Origin: Pseudomonas oryzihabitans | GTDB lineage: Bacteria; Pseudomonadota; Gammaproteobacteria; Pseudomonadales; Pseudomonadaceae | DNA length: 64,000 nucleotides | Direction: 5' to 3' | Assembly: GCF_024652905.1 (NCBI RefSeq) | Contig: NZ_CP102428.1 | Coordinates: 1,190,501-1,254,500 of the forward strand | Shown here: positions 1 to 7,859 of the stretch, in pieces | Layout of the letters: every line of letters begins with the position of its first letter | Numbering within the stretch: the first letter of the stretch is position 1 | Notes under the pieces: generated by a model | The model's database searches: none | The model's input: only the letters and a program-made list of their open reading frames with translations | Told to the model about the DNA's origin: nothing | Translations under genes and position numbers: made by a program

Positions 1-416
1 TGGACTTCCAGCCGCTGTATGTCGATCACCTGCAGCTGTTCGTGCCCCGCGACCATCCCTGGGCGGGCCGCGCCGAAATCACCCTGGGCGAACTCGACGC
101 CGTACCCTTGCTGCTCACCGGTCGCGACAGCAGCGTGCGCGAGTGCCTGGACTTCGCCTTCGCCGCCGCCGGCCTGCGCCTGGTGGCGGCGCTGGAAGCC
201 AACTACATGAGCACCCTGCTGGCCCTGGTGGCGGCCGGCCAGGGCCTGGCCCTGCTGCCGGAATCGGCGGGCGGCGAGGCCCCGGTGGTGGCCCTGCCGG
301 TCCGCGGCGAGAGCCTGGCCCGGCCGCTGGGCATCCTTACCCCCAGCGGCCGCAGCCTTACGCCGGCGGCTCAGGCGTTCGTCGCGCTGCTCCGGGAGCG
401 GCTGCAGGCAGACTAA
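1..416 (+). CDS. LysR-family regulator, 3' fragment
   Basis: The window opens inside this gene; reading from base 3 gives about 137 residues ending in TAA at 414-416. The fragment looks like the second half of a LysR substrate-binding domain, with the segments LFVPRDHPWAG, VAAGQGLALLPES and LTPAAQAFVALLRERL. The last two are the usual 'dominant pocket' and C-terminal helix of such regulators. The helix-turn-helix lies outside the window, so the target cannot be named. Its stop codon overlaps the stop of the convergent LysR gene by 4 bases (413-416), so the two genes have no space for a terminator between them. Confidence 0.8.
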   Translation, partial: DFQPLYVDHLQLFVPRDHPWAGRAEITLGELDAVPLLLTGRDSSVRECLDFAFAAAGLRLVAALEANYMSTLLALVAAGQGLALLPESAGGEAPVVALPVRGESLARPLGILTPSGRSLTPAAQAFVALLRERLQAD

Positions 417-1324
417 TACTCGAAGGGCTGGCCCAGCTCCTGTTGCAGCCAGTCGAGAAAGCGCCGCACCCGGGCGTAGCGCGAGTGCGCCCGGGGAAAC
501 ACCAGGTGGTGCGCGGCCACCGGCAGGTCGTCGTCCTGGGGCAAGACCCGCACCAGATCGCCGCGGTCCAGATAGTCCGCCGCCAGCACCGTGCTCTCCA
601 GGGCGAAGCCCAGACCATGGCGGGCGGCTTCCAGGGTCATGTAGGAGCGATCGAAACTCAGGGTGTAGGGGCGTTCCGGCAGCGCCAGACCCTGCTGGGC
701 GAACCAGTTGGGCCACTTCATCAGGGTGGCCTCGGACAGGATCAGTTCGCTGTGCAGCAGATCCGCCGGCGACTGGATCGGGCGTTTTTCCAGCAGCTGC
801 GGCGCGGCCAGGACCGCCAGGCGCTCGCGCTGCAGGGTGCGGATCTCCAGGTTCGGCCAGCTGGGCAGGCCGTGGCGGATGTCGATGTCGACCTTGTCGC
901 GGCTGAAGTGCAGGGATTCGTAGGAGCAGGAGAGATTGATCTGTAGGTCGGGATGGCTCTGGCGGAACTGTTCCAGCCGTGGCATCAGCCAGAGCAGGCC
1001 GAAGCTCGGCGCGGAGTGCAGGCGCAGGCATTCCAGGCCGGCATCGCTGGCCGCACGATCCGTGGCCATGGCCAATCGGTGCAGTACCTCGCTGACCTCT
1101 TCCAGGTATTGCTCCCCGGCCGGGGTCAGGGTCATGCCGCGCGCACCGCGGACGAAGAGCGCGCGACCCACCAGAGCCTCCAGCTTGGCCAACTGATGGC
1201 TGACCGCCGAGGGCGTCAGCGCCAGTTGCTCGGCAGCCCGGGCGACGTTGGCGAAGCGGGCGGTCTGCTCGAAGGCTTGAAGGGCTTTCAGGGGTGGCAG
1301 GGAAAGCGTCTTGCCTGAATCCAT
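413..1324 (-). CDS. LysR-family regulator (GcvA-like)
   Basis: This 303-residue protein has the LysR layout: an N-terminal winged helix-turn-helix (LKALQAFEQTARFANVARAA, then LTPSAVSHQLAKLE) and a substrate-binding domain to the end. PPLKALQAFE near the start and the overall length resemble the GcvA subgroup. I chose ATG at 1324 because the frame upstream of it (to 1624) runs into the divergent SDR gene and shows no domain. It is divergent from the SDR/MFS/transketolase operon starting at 1503, with 178 bp between, so it is the likely regulator of that operon. A dyad fitting a LysR box lies in the gap at 1395-1407. The inducer is unknown. Confidence 0.85.
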   Translation of the reverse strand: MDSGKTLSLPPLKALQAFEQTARFANVARAAEQLALTPSAVSHQLAKLEALVGRALFVRGARGMTLTPAGEQYLEEVSEVLHRLAMATDRAASDAGLECLRLHSAPSFGLLWLMPRLEQFRQSHPDLQINLSCSYESLHFSRDKVDIDIRHGLPSWPNLEIRTLQRERLAVLAAPQLLEKRPIQSPADLLHSELILSEATLMKWPNWFAQQGLALPERPYTLSFDRSYMTLEAARHGLGFALESTVLAADYLDRGDLVRVLPQDDDLPVAAHHLVFPRAHSRYARVRRFLDWLQQELGQPFEY

Positions 1325-1394
1325 GGGTCGCGGTCCTGTAGGCGTTTCACGTCCGATTTTCGGCTGGCCAGGCGGGGCTGCCAAGCCGTAGGCA

Positions 1395-1407
1395 TGAATT
1401 TTATTCA
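1395..1407. promoter_or_regulatory. candidate LysR box between divergent genes
   Basis: TGAATTTTATTCA is a perfect dyad (TGAAT, 3-base spacer, ATTCA) with the T-N11-A form typical of LysR sites. It lies 70 bp upstream of the LysR start and 95 bp upstream of the SDR start, in an AT-rich island of an otherwise GC-rich gap. Binding by the adjacent LysR protein is inferred. Confidence 0.5.
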
Positions 1408-1502
1408 GCACGGTCTGACGCAGGCTGCGTTGCTGGGGCCCTGGGGCAGGGGCACTCTGGCCCTCAGCGACAGCCCTCCACAACAACAAGAAGGATAGCG
1501 TC

Positions 1503-2267
1503 ATGCCCCTGCATTCCCTGCTGCTGCAAGACAAGATCGCCCTCGTCACCGGCGCCGCCTCGGCGCGCGGCATCGGTCGCGCCACGGCCCAGGCCTTCGC
1601 CGCCCAGGGCGCGCGGGTCATCATCCTCGACCTCGATGCCAGTGCCGCGCGGGATGCCGCCGCCAGCCTCGGCGAAGGTCACCTGGGCCTGGCGGCCAAC
1701 GTGGCCGACGAAGCCCAGGTCAGGGCCGCGGTCGACCAGGCGCTCGCCCAGTACGGTCGCCTCGACGTGCTGGTCAACAATGCCGGTATCACCCAGCCGG
1801 TGAAGACTCTGGAGATCGGCCGCGCCGACTACGACCGCATCCTCGACGTCAATCTGCGCGGCACCCTGCTGATGTCCCAGGCGGTGATTCCGGCCATGCG
1901 CGAGCAGGGTGGTGGCAGCATCGTCTGCCTGTCCTCGGTGTCCGCCCAGCGCGGCGGTGGCATCTTCGGCGGACCGCACTACAGTGCCGCCAAGGCCGGG
2001 GTGCTGGGCCTGACCAGGGCGATGGCGCGGGAATTCGGGCCGGATGGCATCCGCGTGAATGCCCTGACCCCCGGCCTGATCCAGACCGACATCACCGGCG
2101 GGCTGATGCACGACGAACGCCGCCAGTCGATCATCGACGGCATCCCGCTGGGCCGCCTCGGCGAGCCCCAAGACGTGGCCAATGCCGCGCTGTTCCTGGC
2201 CAGCGATCTTTCCGGCTACCTGACCGGCGTCACCCTGGACGTCAACGGCGGCATGCTGATCCACTGA
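1503..2267 (+). CDS. SDR-family NAD(P)-dependent dehydrogenase
   Basis: This 254-residue protein is a classical short-chain dehydrogenase of normal length. It shows the cofactor motif TGAASARGIG (residues 16-25), the NNAG motif near residue 90, a catalytic Ser in CLSSVSAQ, the YSAAK Tyr/Lys pair near 160, and the C-terminal DVNGGMLI common in sugar-alcohol and acyl reductases. An aspartate after the second beta strand (ILDLD) suggests NAD preference. AGAAGGA lies about 7 bases before the ATG. It is first in an operon with an MFS carrier and a split transketolase, so oxidation of a polyol or sugar to a ketose is a reasonable guess. The substrate is not shown by the sequence. Confidence 0.88.
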   Translation: MPLHSLLLQDKIALVTGAASARGIGRATAQAFAAQGARVIILDLDASAARDAAASLGEGHLGLAANVADEAQVRAAVDQALAQYGRLDVLVNNAGITQPVKTLEIGRADYDRILDVNLRGTLLMSQAVIPAMREQGGGSIVCLSSVSAQRGGGIFGGPHYSAAKAGVLGLTRAMAREFGPDGIRVNALTPGLIQTDITGGLMHDERRQSIIDGIPLGRLGEPQDVANAALFLASDLSGYLTGVTLDVNGGMLIH

Positions 2268-2345
2268 TCGCCCCCTCGTGTTCAACGCTCTGCATCGAAA
2301 AGGGTGCCCGCGGCTGCGGCGCCCATAACAACAAGAGATCAGACC

Positions 2346-3644
2346 ATGACTACGCTCACTCTGGCAGCGGCCACCTCGGCGCGCGCCAATGCCTATCGCA
2401 AGACCGCCTGGCGGCTGATGCCCTTCCTGATGCTGTGCTACTTCTGCGCCTATCTGGACCGGGTCAACGTCGGCTTCGCCAAGCTGCAGATGATGAACGA
2501 CCTGGCGCTGAGCGAAGCCGTCTACGGCCTCGGCGCCGGCATGTTTTTCATTGGCTATTTCCTCTGCGAGGTGCCCAGCAACATCATCCTGCACAAGGTC
2601 GGCGCCCGCCGCTGGATCGCCCGCATCATGATCACCTGGGGCATCCTTTCCGGGATGTTCGCCTTCGTCGAGACGGCCTGGCAGTTCTACCTGCTGCGCT
2701 TCCTGCTCGGCGTGGCCGAGGCCGGCCTGGCGCCGGGCCTGCTGCTCTATCTCACCTACTGGTTTCCCTCCTACCGCCGCGCCCGCATGACGGTGCTCTG
2801 GTTCGTCGCCATTCCCTTGTCGGGCATGATCGGCGGACCGCTGTCGGGCTGGATCATGAATCAGTTCGCCGGCGTCCACGGCTGGGCCGGCTGGCAGTGG
2901 ATGTTCGTCATCGAGGCCATTCCCACGGTAGTGGTGGGGCTGATGGTGCTCGGCTATCTCAAGGACGGCGTGCACCAGGCGACCTGGCTGGACGATGAGG
3001 AAAAGGCGCTGATCCAGAAGGAACTGGCCGAGGACAACCAGCACAAGACCGAGCACGCCAGCGTGCGCGACTTCATCCGTGATCGCCGGCTGTGGCTCCT
3101 GGCCGCCATCTACTTCTGCGTGGTCATGGGCCAGTACGCCATCACCTTCTGGCTGCCGACTCTGGTGCGCAACTCCGGGGTCGCCGATCCGCTGCACATC
3201 GGCCTGCTCACCAGCCTGCCCTATATGTGCGCCATCGTTGCCATGCTGCTGGCCGGGCGCAGCGGGGACAAGCATCGCGAGCGCCGCTGGCACCTGGTGA
3301 TTCCCATGCTATTGGGCGCCTGCGGCCTCAGCCTCGCCGCGGTCTTCGGCCACAACGTCACCCTGTCGATCCTCAGCCTGTGCCTGGCCGCGGCCGGCAT
3401 CCTCTCCGCGTCCTCGCTGTTCTGGATGTTGCCCACCACGCTGCTGGGCGGGGTCACCGCCGCCGCTGGCATCGCCGCGGTGAACAGCTTCGCCAACCTG
3501 GCCGGCTTCTGCTCGCCCTACCTGATCGGCTGGATCACCACCAGCACCGGTTCCAGCGCCATCGGCATGTTCCTCATCACCGGGGTGCTGGTGATAGGCG
3601 CCACGCTGGTCCTGCGCATTCCCGCCGCCCTGGTCAATCGCTAA
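2346..3644 (+). CDS. MFS transporter, anion:cation symporter type
   Basis: This 432-residue membrane protein has about 12 hydrophobic segments. It carries the signature of the ACS branch of the major facilitator superfamily: CAYLDRVNVGFAKLQM after helix 1, GYFLCEVPSNIILHKVGARR at the helix 2-3 loop, and [14 protein letters not shown]. This branch carries sugar acids, phthalate, tartrate and related organic anions. ATG at 2346 follows AAGAGA and begins a normal-length N-terminus. It lies 78 bp after the SDR gene and 14 bp before the transketolase gene. It is presumably the importer for the operon's substrate, which suggests a sugar acid or similar small anion rather than a phosphorylated sugar. 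Confidence 0.88.
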   Translation: MTTLTLAAATSARANAYRKTAWRLMPFLMLCYFCAYLDRVNVGFAKLQMMNDLALSEAVYGLGAGMFFIGYFLCEVPSNIILHKVGARRWIARIMITWGILSGMFAFVETAWQFYLLRFLLGVAEAGLAPGLLLYLTYWFPSYRRARMTVLWFVAIPLSGMIGGPLSGWIMNQFAGVHGWAGWQWMFVIEAIPTVVVGLMVLGYLKDGVHQATWLDDEEKALIQKELAEDNQHKTEHASVRDFIRDRRLWLLAAIYFCVVMGQYAITFWLPTLVRNSGVADPLHIGLLTSLPYMCAIVAMLLAGRSGDKHRERRWHLVIPMLLGACGLSLAAVFGHNVTLSILSLCLAAAGILSASSLFWMLPTTLLGGVTAAAGIAAVNSFANLAGFCSPYLIGWITTSTGSSAIGMFLITGVLVIGATLVLRIPAALVNR

Positions 3645-3658
3645 TCGAGGTACAGATC

Positions 3659-4507
3659 ATGACCGCTTCTTCGCCACAACGCGCACCGCTCTCGCTGGCC
3701 GAGCGCGCCCACAACATCCGCCGCCACGCCCTGCGCATGGGCCAGATCCAAGGCCAGGGTTACGTCGGCCAGGCCCTAGGCGTCGCCGATGTCCTGGCCG
3801 TCGCCTACTTCCATGCCCTGAGCTACCAGCCGCAGGAGCCCGAATGGGAAGGGCGCGATCGCTTCTACCTGTCCATCGGCCACTATGCCATCGCCCTCTA
3901 TGCCGCCTTGATCGAGGCCGGGATCGTGCCGCTCGAGGAACTGGAGACCTATGGCTGCGACGACAGCCGCCTGCCCATGTCGGGCATGGCCGCCTACACC
4001 CCAGGCATGGAGATCACCGGCGGTTCCCTCGGCCAGGGCCTGGGCATCGCCGTGGGCGCCTGCCTCGGCCTCAAGCGCAAGCAATCGAAATCCTTCGTCT
4101 ACAACCTGCTGTCCGATGGCGAACTCAACGAAGGCGCCACCTGGGAAGCGGCAATGTCGGCCTCTCACTGGCAACTGGACAATCTCATCGCCCTGGTGGA
4201 CGTGAACAACCAGCAGGCCGACGGCCACTGCCGCGAGATCCTGGCCTTCGAGCCCCTGGCCGAGCGCTGGCAGGCCTTCGGCTGGTTCGTCCAGCGCGTC
4301 GATGGCAATGACCGCGAGGCGCTGGTCGCGGCCTTCGACCGGGCCCGCCAGCACCCCGGCGGGCAGCCCCGGATCATTCTCTGCGATACCCGCATGGGCA
4401 AGGGCGTGCCCTTCCTGGAAACCCGCGACAAGACTCACTTCATCCGCGTCGAGGCGCACGAATGGGCCGTGGCCCTCGACGCCCTGGATGCCGGGAGGGA
4501 CTTCTGA
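3659..4507 (+). CDS. transketolase, N-terminal subunit
   Basis: This 282-residue protein corresponds to the thiamine-diphosphate-binding (PP) domain of transketolase. Landmarks are SIGHYAIALYAAL near the start, the GSLGQGLGIAVG loop, and the cofactor motif running from SDGELNEG to VDVNNQQ. Enzymes of this split type need a second protein carrying the Pyr and C-terminal domains, which the next gene supplies. The stop and the next start overlap as TGATG, suggesting translational coupling and equal subunit supply. The housekeeping transketolase (tkt) is a single chain of about 660 residues, so this pair is a separate catabolic enzyme. Split transketolases are known to act in apulose-phosphate cleavage, but no kinase is present here. 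Confidence 0.9.
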   Translation: MTASSPQRAPLSLAERAHNIRRHALRMGQIQGQGYVGQALGVADVLAVAYFHALSYQPQEPEWEGRDRFYLSIGHYAIALYAALIEAGIVPLEELETYGCDDSRLPMSGMAAYTPGMEITGGSLGQGLGIAVGACLGLKRKQSKSFVYNLLSDGELNEGATWEAAMSASHWQLDNLIALVDVNNQQADGHCREILAFEPLAERWQAFGWFVQRVDGNDREALVAAFDRARQHPGGQPRIILCDTRMGKGVPFLETRDKTHFIRVEAHEWAVALDALDAGRDF

Positions 4508-5502
4508 TGACTACCACCGCCACCAAGCCACGCCTGACCACCTCGGCGATGATCGCCAGCATCGCCGCCGAGGGCCAGCCGACCCGACCAGCCCCCTTCG
4601 GCCATGCCCTGGCGGCCCTGGCCGAACAGCGCCCGGACATCGTCGGCCTCACCGCCGACCTGGCCAAGTACACCGACCTGCACATCTTCGCCAAAGCCCA
4701 CCCCGAGCGCTTCTACCAGATGGGCATGGCCGAGCAGCTGCTGATGAGCGCCGCCGCCGGCATGGCCCGCGAAGGCTGCGTGCCCTTCGCCACCACCTAT
4801 GCGGTGTTCGCCTCGCGCCGCGCCTACGACTTCATCTGCATGGCCATCGCCGAGGAGAATCTCAACGTCAAGATCGTCTGCGGCCTACCGGGGCTGACCA
4901 CTGGCTACGGCCCCAGCCACCAGGCCACCGACGACCTGGCGATCTTTCGCGCCATGCCCAACCTCATGGTGATCGACCCCTGCGACGCCCTGGAGATCGA
5001 GCAGGCGGTGCCGGCCATCGCCGCCCACCAGGGGCCGGTCTACATGCGTCTCTTGCGTGGCAACGTACCTCTGGTGCTGGACCGCTACGACTACCGGTTC
5101 CAGCTCGGCAAGGCTCAGGTGGTGCGCCCCGGTTGTGACGTGCTGGTGGTGTCCACCGGCCTGATGACCATGCGCGCCCTGGAGGCCGCGGAGGCCCTGA
5201 CCGCGGATGGCGTGGACGTCTCGGTGCTGCACGTGCCGACCATCAAGCCCCTGGACGAGGCGACGATCCTGGCGGAAGCGCGCAAGCCGGGACGGCTGGT
5301 GGTGGCGGCGGAGAACCACTCGGTGATCGGCGGACTGGGCGAGGCGGTGGCGACCACCCTGCTGCGCAACGGCGTGACGCCTACCTTCCGCCAGATCGCG
5401 CTGCCTGACGCCTTCCTCGACGCCGGGGCGCTACCGACCTTGCACGACCGCTACGGCATCTCCACCACGGCGGTCTGCCAGCAGATCAAGGGTTGGTTGT
5501 AG
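4507..5502 (+). CDS. transketolase, C-terminal subunit
   Basis: This 331-residue partner of the preceding gene holds the pyrimidine-binding domain and the C-terminal domain. Landmarks are the catalytic-Glu region YQMGMAEQLLMSAAAGMA, VCGLPGLTTGYGPSHQATDD, YMRLLRGNVP, and VVAAENHSVIGGLGEAV in the C-terminal domain. The ATG overlaps the previous stop by one base. It is the last gene of the SDR-MFS-transketolase operon; the next gene (mdcR) is 134 bp away on the same strand and belongs to another system. The active enzyme should be a heterotetramer using thiamine diphosphate and Mg2+. Donor and acceptor sugars are unknown. Confidence 0.9.
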   Translation: MTTTATKPRLTTSAMIASIAAEGQPTRPAPFGHALAALAEQRPDIVGLTADLAKYTDLHIFAKAHPERFYQMGMAEQLLMSAAAGMAREGCVPFATTYAVFASRRAYDFICMAIAEENLNVKIVCGLPGLTTGYGPSHQATDDLAIFRAMPNLMVIDPCDALEIEQAVPAIAAHQGPVYMRLLRGNVPLVLDRYDYRFQLGKAQVVRPGCDVLVVSTGLMTMRALEAAEALTADGVDVSVLHVPTIKPLDEATILAEARKPGRLVVAAENHSVIGGLGEAVATTLLRNGVTPTFRQIALPDAFLDAGALPTLHDRYGISTTAVCQQIKGWL

Positions 5503-5636
5503 GGTCGGAAGAGGGCGCCTGGTTATCCTAGGGGTTTCACCGATGGAACCGGGCGCCGCCAGGGCGATTCGAAGACTCGACGCCGCCCCCCCATCAGGGC
5601 AAGGTGGGCAGCTGTCTTCCTCGCCCGCTGGCCGTC

Positions 5637-6545
5637 ATGTCCGATACCGATGAAATCACCCTGCGCAAGCTGGAGATCTTTCTGGCTTTCATGCGCAGTC
5701 GCAACCTGGCGCGGGCTGCCGCCGAGCTGGGCACCAGCCATGTCAGCGTGCATCGCGCCATCCACTCCCTGGAAAACGCCCTGCGCTGCCCACTATTCAA
5801 GCACGAGGGGCGTACCCTGACGCCGCTGGATGGCGCCTTCGTGCTGGAAGCGCGGGCCGAGCGACTGATGCAGGACCTGGCCGAGACGGTACGGCTCACG
5901 CGCCAGGCGGCGGGCTTTTCGGCGGAGCGCTTTCGCCTGGGGGCGCTGTACTCGCTGACGGTCAAGACCGTGCCCCAGCTGATCATGGGCCTCAAGCTCA
6001 GGCGCAGCGAACTCAACATCGACCTGGTGCTGGGTTCCAATGCCGACCTCGCCGAGCAACTGCACGATTTCAAGCTGGACGCCATGCTCGTGGCCTTGGA
6101 CGACGCCGTGGTGGATGCCGACTGCGAGAGCGTCGAGCTGTTCAGCGACGACATCTTCCTCGCCGCGCCCAGTGATTCGCCCTTTGCCAACCAGGCCGAG
6201 GTGGACCTGCGCGACCTGGCCGGGGTGCCCTTCGTGACCCTGACCCAGGGTTTCGCCACCTTTCGCGATGGTCGCCAGGTGTTCGCCCAGGCCGGCTTCG
6301 AGCCGGAGGTGATCATGCAGGTCAACGACATCTTCTCGCTGATGAGCATGGTCAGCTCCGGGGTGGGCTACGCGCTGCTGCCGGGGCGGGTCGAGGCGGT
6401 CTACCAGAACCGCCTCAAGCTGCTGCCCCTGGCCCCGCGCTATCGCCTCCAGCAGCGCATTGGCGCGGTGTTCCTGCGCAGCCGCGAGCGCGATCCCAAT
6501 CTGCTGGCCTTCGTCGCCGAATGCCGGATGTACGCGCGCAACTAA
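5637..6545 (+). CDS. mdcR: LysR-family malonate regulator MdcR
   Basis: This 302-residue LysR protein has its helix-turn-helix near residues 20-45 (NLARAAAELGTSHVSVHRAI) and a substrate-binding domain after it. The unusual SVHRAIHSLENAL and its place next to madM/madL and the mdc operon match MdcR, the malonate-responsive activator of these clusters. ATG at 5637 gives the family's short N-terminus. An in-frame GTG at 5604 would add 11 residues. It converges on madM, the stop codons overlapping by 4 bases (6542-6545). The dyad at 14086-14114, in front of mdcA, is the most likely binding site. Confidence 0.88.
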   Translation: MSDTDEITLRKLEIFLAFMRSRNLARAAAELGTSHVSVHRAIHSLENALRCPLFKHEGRTLTPLDGAFVLEARAERLMQDLAETVRLTRQAAGFSAERFRLGALYSLTVKTVPQLIMGLKLRRSELNIDLVLGSNADLAEQLHDFKLDAMLVALDDAVVDADCESVELFSDDIFLAAPSDSPFANQAEVDLRDLAGVPFVTLTQGFATFRDGRQVFAQAGFEPEVIMQVNDIFSLMSMVSSGVGYALLPGRVEAVYQNRLKLLPLAPRYRLQQRIGAVFLRSRERDPNLLAFVAECRMYARN

Positions 6546-7306
6546 GCCACCAGTGCCCGCACGCAGAAGAAAAGCAGCGACGGCCCCAGCAGGCAGCCCA
6601 GGCCGGTGTGGAAGGTAGCGGTTAGGGCGCCATAGGGCACCAGTCGGCGGTCGGTGGCGGCGAGCCCCGCGGTGACGCCGCTGACGGTGCCGGCCAGGCC
6701 GCCGAAGACCATCGCCGAGCGCGGATTGTCCAGCGCCAGCAGCCGCGCCGAGGCGGGCGTCGCCACCATGACGATGATCGCCTTGATCAGGCCGGTGGCG
6801 ATGGACAGTGCCATGACGTCGGAGCTGGCACCCAGGGCGGCGCCGGTCACCGGGCCGACGATGTAGGTCACGGCGCCCGCGCCGATGGTGGTCATGCTCA
6901 CCGCGTCGCGATAGCCGAAGGCCCAGGCCACCGCGGCGCCGACGATGAAGGGCAGCACGGTGCCGAGGAGCAGGGCCACGGCGCCGATCATTCCGGCCTT
7001 GCGTGCCTCCGTGGCCTGGACCTCGAAGGCGGTGGCGACGATGGCGAAGTCGCGCAGCATGGCGCCGCCCATCAGGCCTATACCGGAAAACAGCGCAAGG
7101 TCGGCCAGGCCTTTCTGGCCACCGGTGACGGTGCCCCCGACCCAGGCCAGCACCAGGCCGATGACGATGGCGATGGCCGAGCCGTGCACCCGGCCAAAGG
7201 TCAGCCGGCGTGAGAGGACCACCGAGATCCACATGATCAGGCCGATCAGCGCGAAGGCGGCGACCAGGCCGTTGTGTTGCAGGGCTTTGGTGACGATATC
7301 GTTCAT
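6542..7306 (-). CDS. madM: malonate transporter subunit MadM
   Basis: This 254-residue inner-membrane protein has about eight hydrophobic segments. Recognisable parts are the N-terminal segment before GLIMWISVVLSRRLTFGRVHG, IGLMGGAMLRDFAIVATAFE, TTIGAGAVTYIVGPVTGAA and FGGLAGTVSGVTAGLAATD. These match MadM, which with MadL forms a sodium/proton-dependent malonate importer. ATG at 7306 has a clear GGAGGT eight bases upstream, so the longer in-frame starts are not needed. It lies 1 bp after madL and ends in an overlap with mdcR. Confidence 0.93.
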   Translation of the reverse strand: MNDIVTKALQHNGLVAAFALIGLIMWISVVLSRRLTFGRVHGSAIAIVIGLVLAWVGGTVTGGQKGLADLALFSGIGLMGGAMLRDFAIVATAFEVQATEARKAGMIGAVALLLGTVLPFIVGAAVAWAFGYRDAVSMTTIGAGAVTYIVGPVTGAALGASSDVMALSIATGLIKAIIVMVATPASARLLALDNPRSAMVFGGLAGTVSGVTAGLAATDRRLVPYGALTATFHTGLGCLLGPSLLFFCVRALVA

Positions 7307-7307
7307 A

Positions 7308-7742
7308 CTAGCGACCTCCGGCCGGCGCGGCATGGGCGATCGCTGGCGCGGGTGCCACGGCGGCGTCCGGCAATGGGGGTAGCGGTTCGCCGCGATGGCT
7401 GCGACTGATCAGGGCGATGGTCACCCCGCAGATACCCACGGCGCCGACGGCCGCCAGCACTGCCACGGGTCCGCCATGCAGGGCGGTGACCACGTTCTGC
7501 TGGGCGGCCATGGCCACCACCACCGGAATGTACAGCGCGCCCCAGAAGCCGACGCCGAATTCGCATTCCTTGCTCATGCCGCCATGCCGCTCCATGTAGA
7601 GCCGGGCGCAGATCAGCAGGAGCATGGCGATGCCCACCCCGCCGACATTGGATTTGACCCCGAGCAGGACGCCCAGGAAGTCACCGATGATGACGCCTGC
7701 AAGCATGCAGACGGCCAGGAGCGCTACACCGTAGATGATCAT
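7308..7742 (-). CDS. madL: malonate transporter subunit MadL
   Basis: This 144-residue membrane protein has four likely transmembrane helices and a proline/alanine-rich cytoplasmic tail. It matches MadL in length and in landmarks such as GVALLAVCMLAGVIIGD, GVKSNVGGVGIAMLLLI and SKECEFGVGFWGALYIP. It works with MadM in malonate uptake. It lies 117 bp downstream of mdcH; a GC-rich hairpin repeat (7804-7826) in that gap may reduce read-through from the decarboxylase genes. Confidence 0.93.
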   Translation of the reverse strand: MIIYGVALLAVCMLAGVIIGDFLGVLLGVKSNVGGVGIAMLLLICARLYMERHGGMSKECEFGVGFWGALYIPVVVAMAAQQNVVTALHGGPVAVLAAVGAVGICGVTIALISRSHRGEPLPPLPDAAVAPAPAIAHAAPAGGR

Positions 7743-7803
7743 TGTTGTTGTCCTCGGTTGTGCTTGGGGGTGGGGTGAAGCCTGGCCGCTGCGCCCGCTT
7801 TTA

Positions 7804-7826
7804 CCCCCTCTCCCTCGGGGAGAGGG
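7804..7826. repeat. CCCTCTCCC/GGGAGAGGG intergenic hairpin
   Basis: CCCTCTCCC and GGGAGAGGG form a 9-bp perfect stem with a very short loop, followed by GCTGGGGTGAGGG. This is a hairpin repeat seen in many intergenic regions of Pseudomonas and Xanthomonas (recalled, not searched here). It lies between mdcH and madL, where it could act as a weak terminator or mRNA-stabilising structure. Confidence 0.6.
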
Positions 7827-7859
7827 CTGGGGTGAGGGCAGCCGCCGTATGGGGATTGC

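Noticed and set aside
1464-3293. Long open frame opposite the SDR and MFS genes, and many similar long antisense frames
   Set aside because: High-GC coding DNA leaves long open frames on the other strand. These show no domain, are rich in His/Gln/Gly/Arg, and mirror well-recognised genes.
5514-5557. Possible terminator GGCGCCTGGTT / AACCGGGCGCC after the split transketolase
   Set aside because: The stem has a G-U pair and a 22-base loop and no T-run follows; too weak to call.
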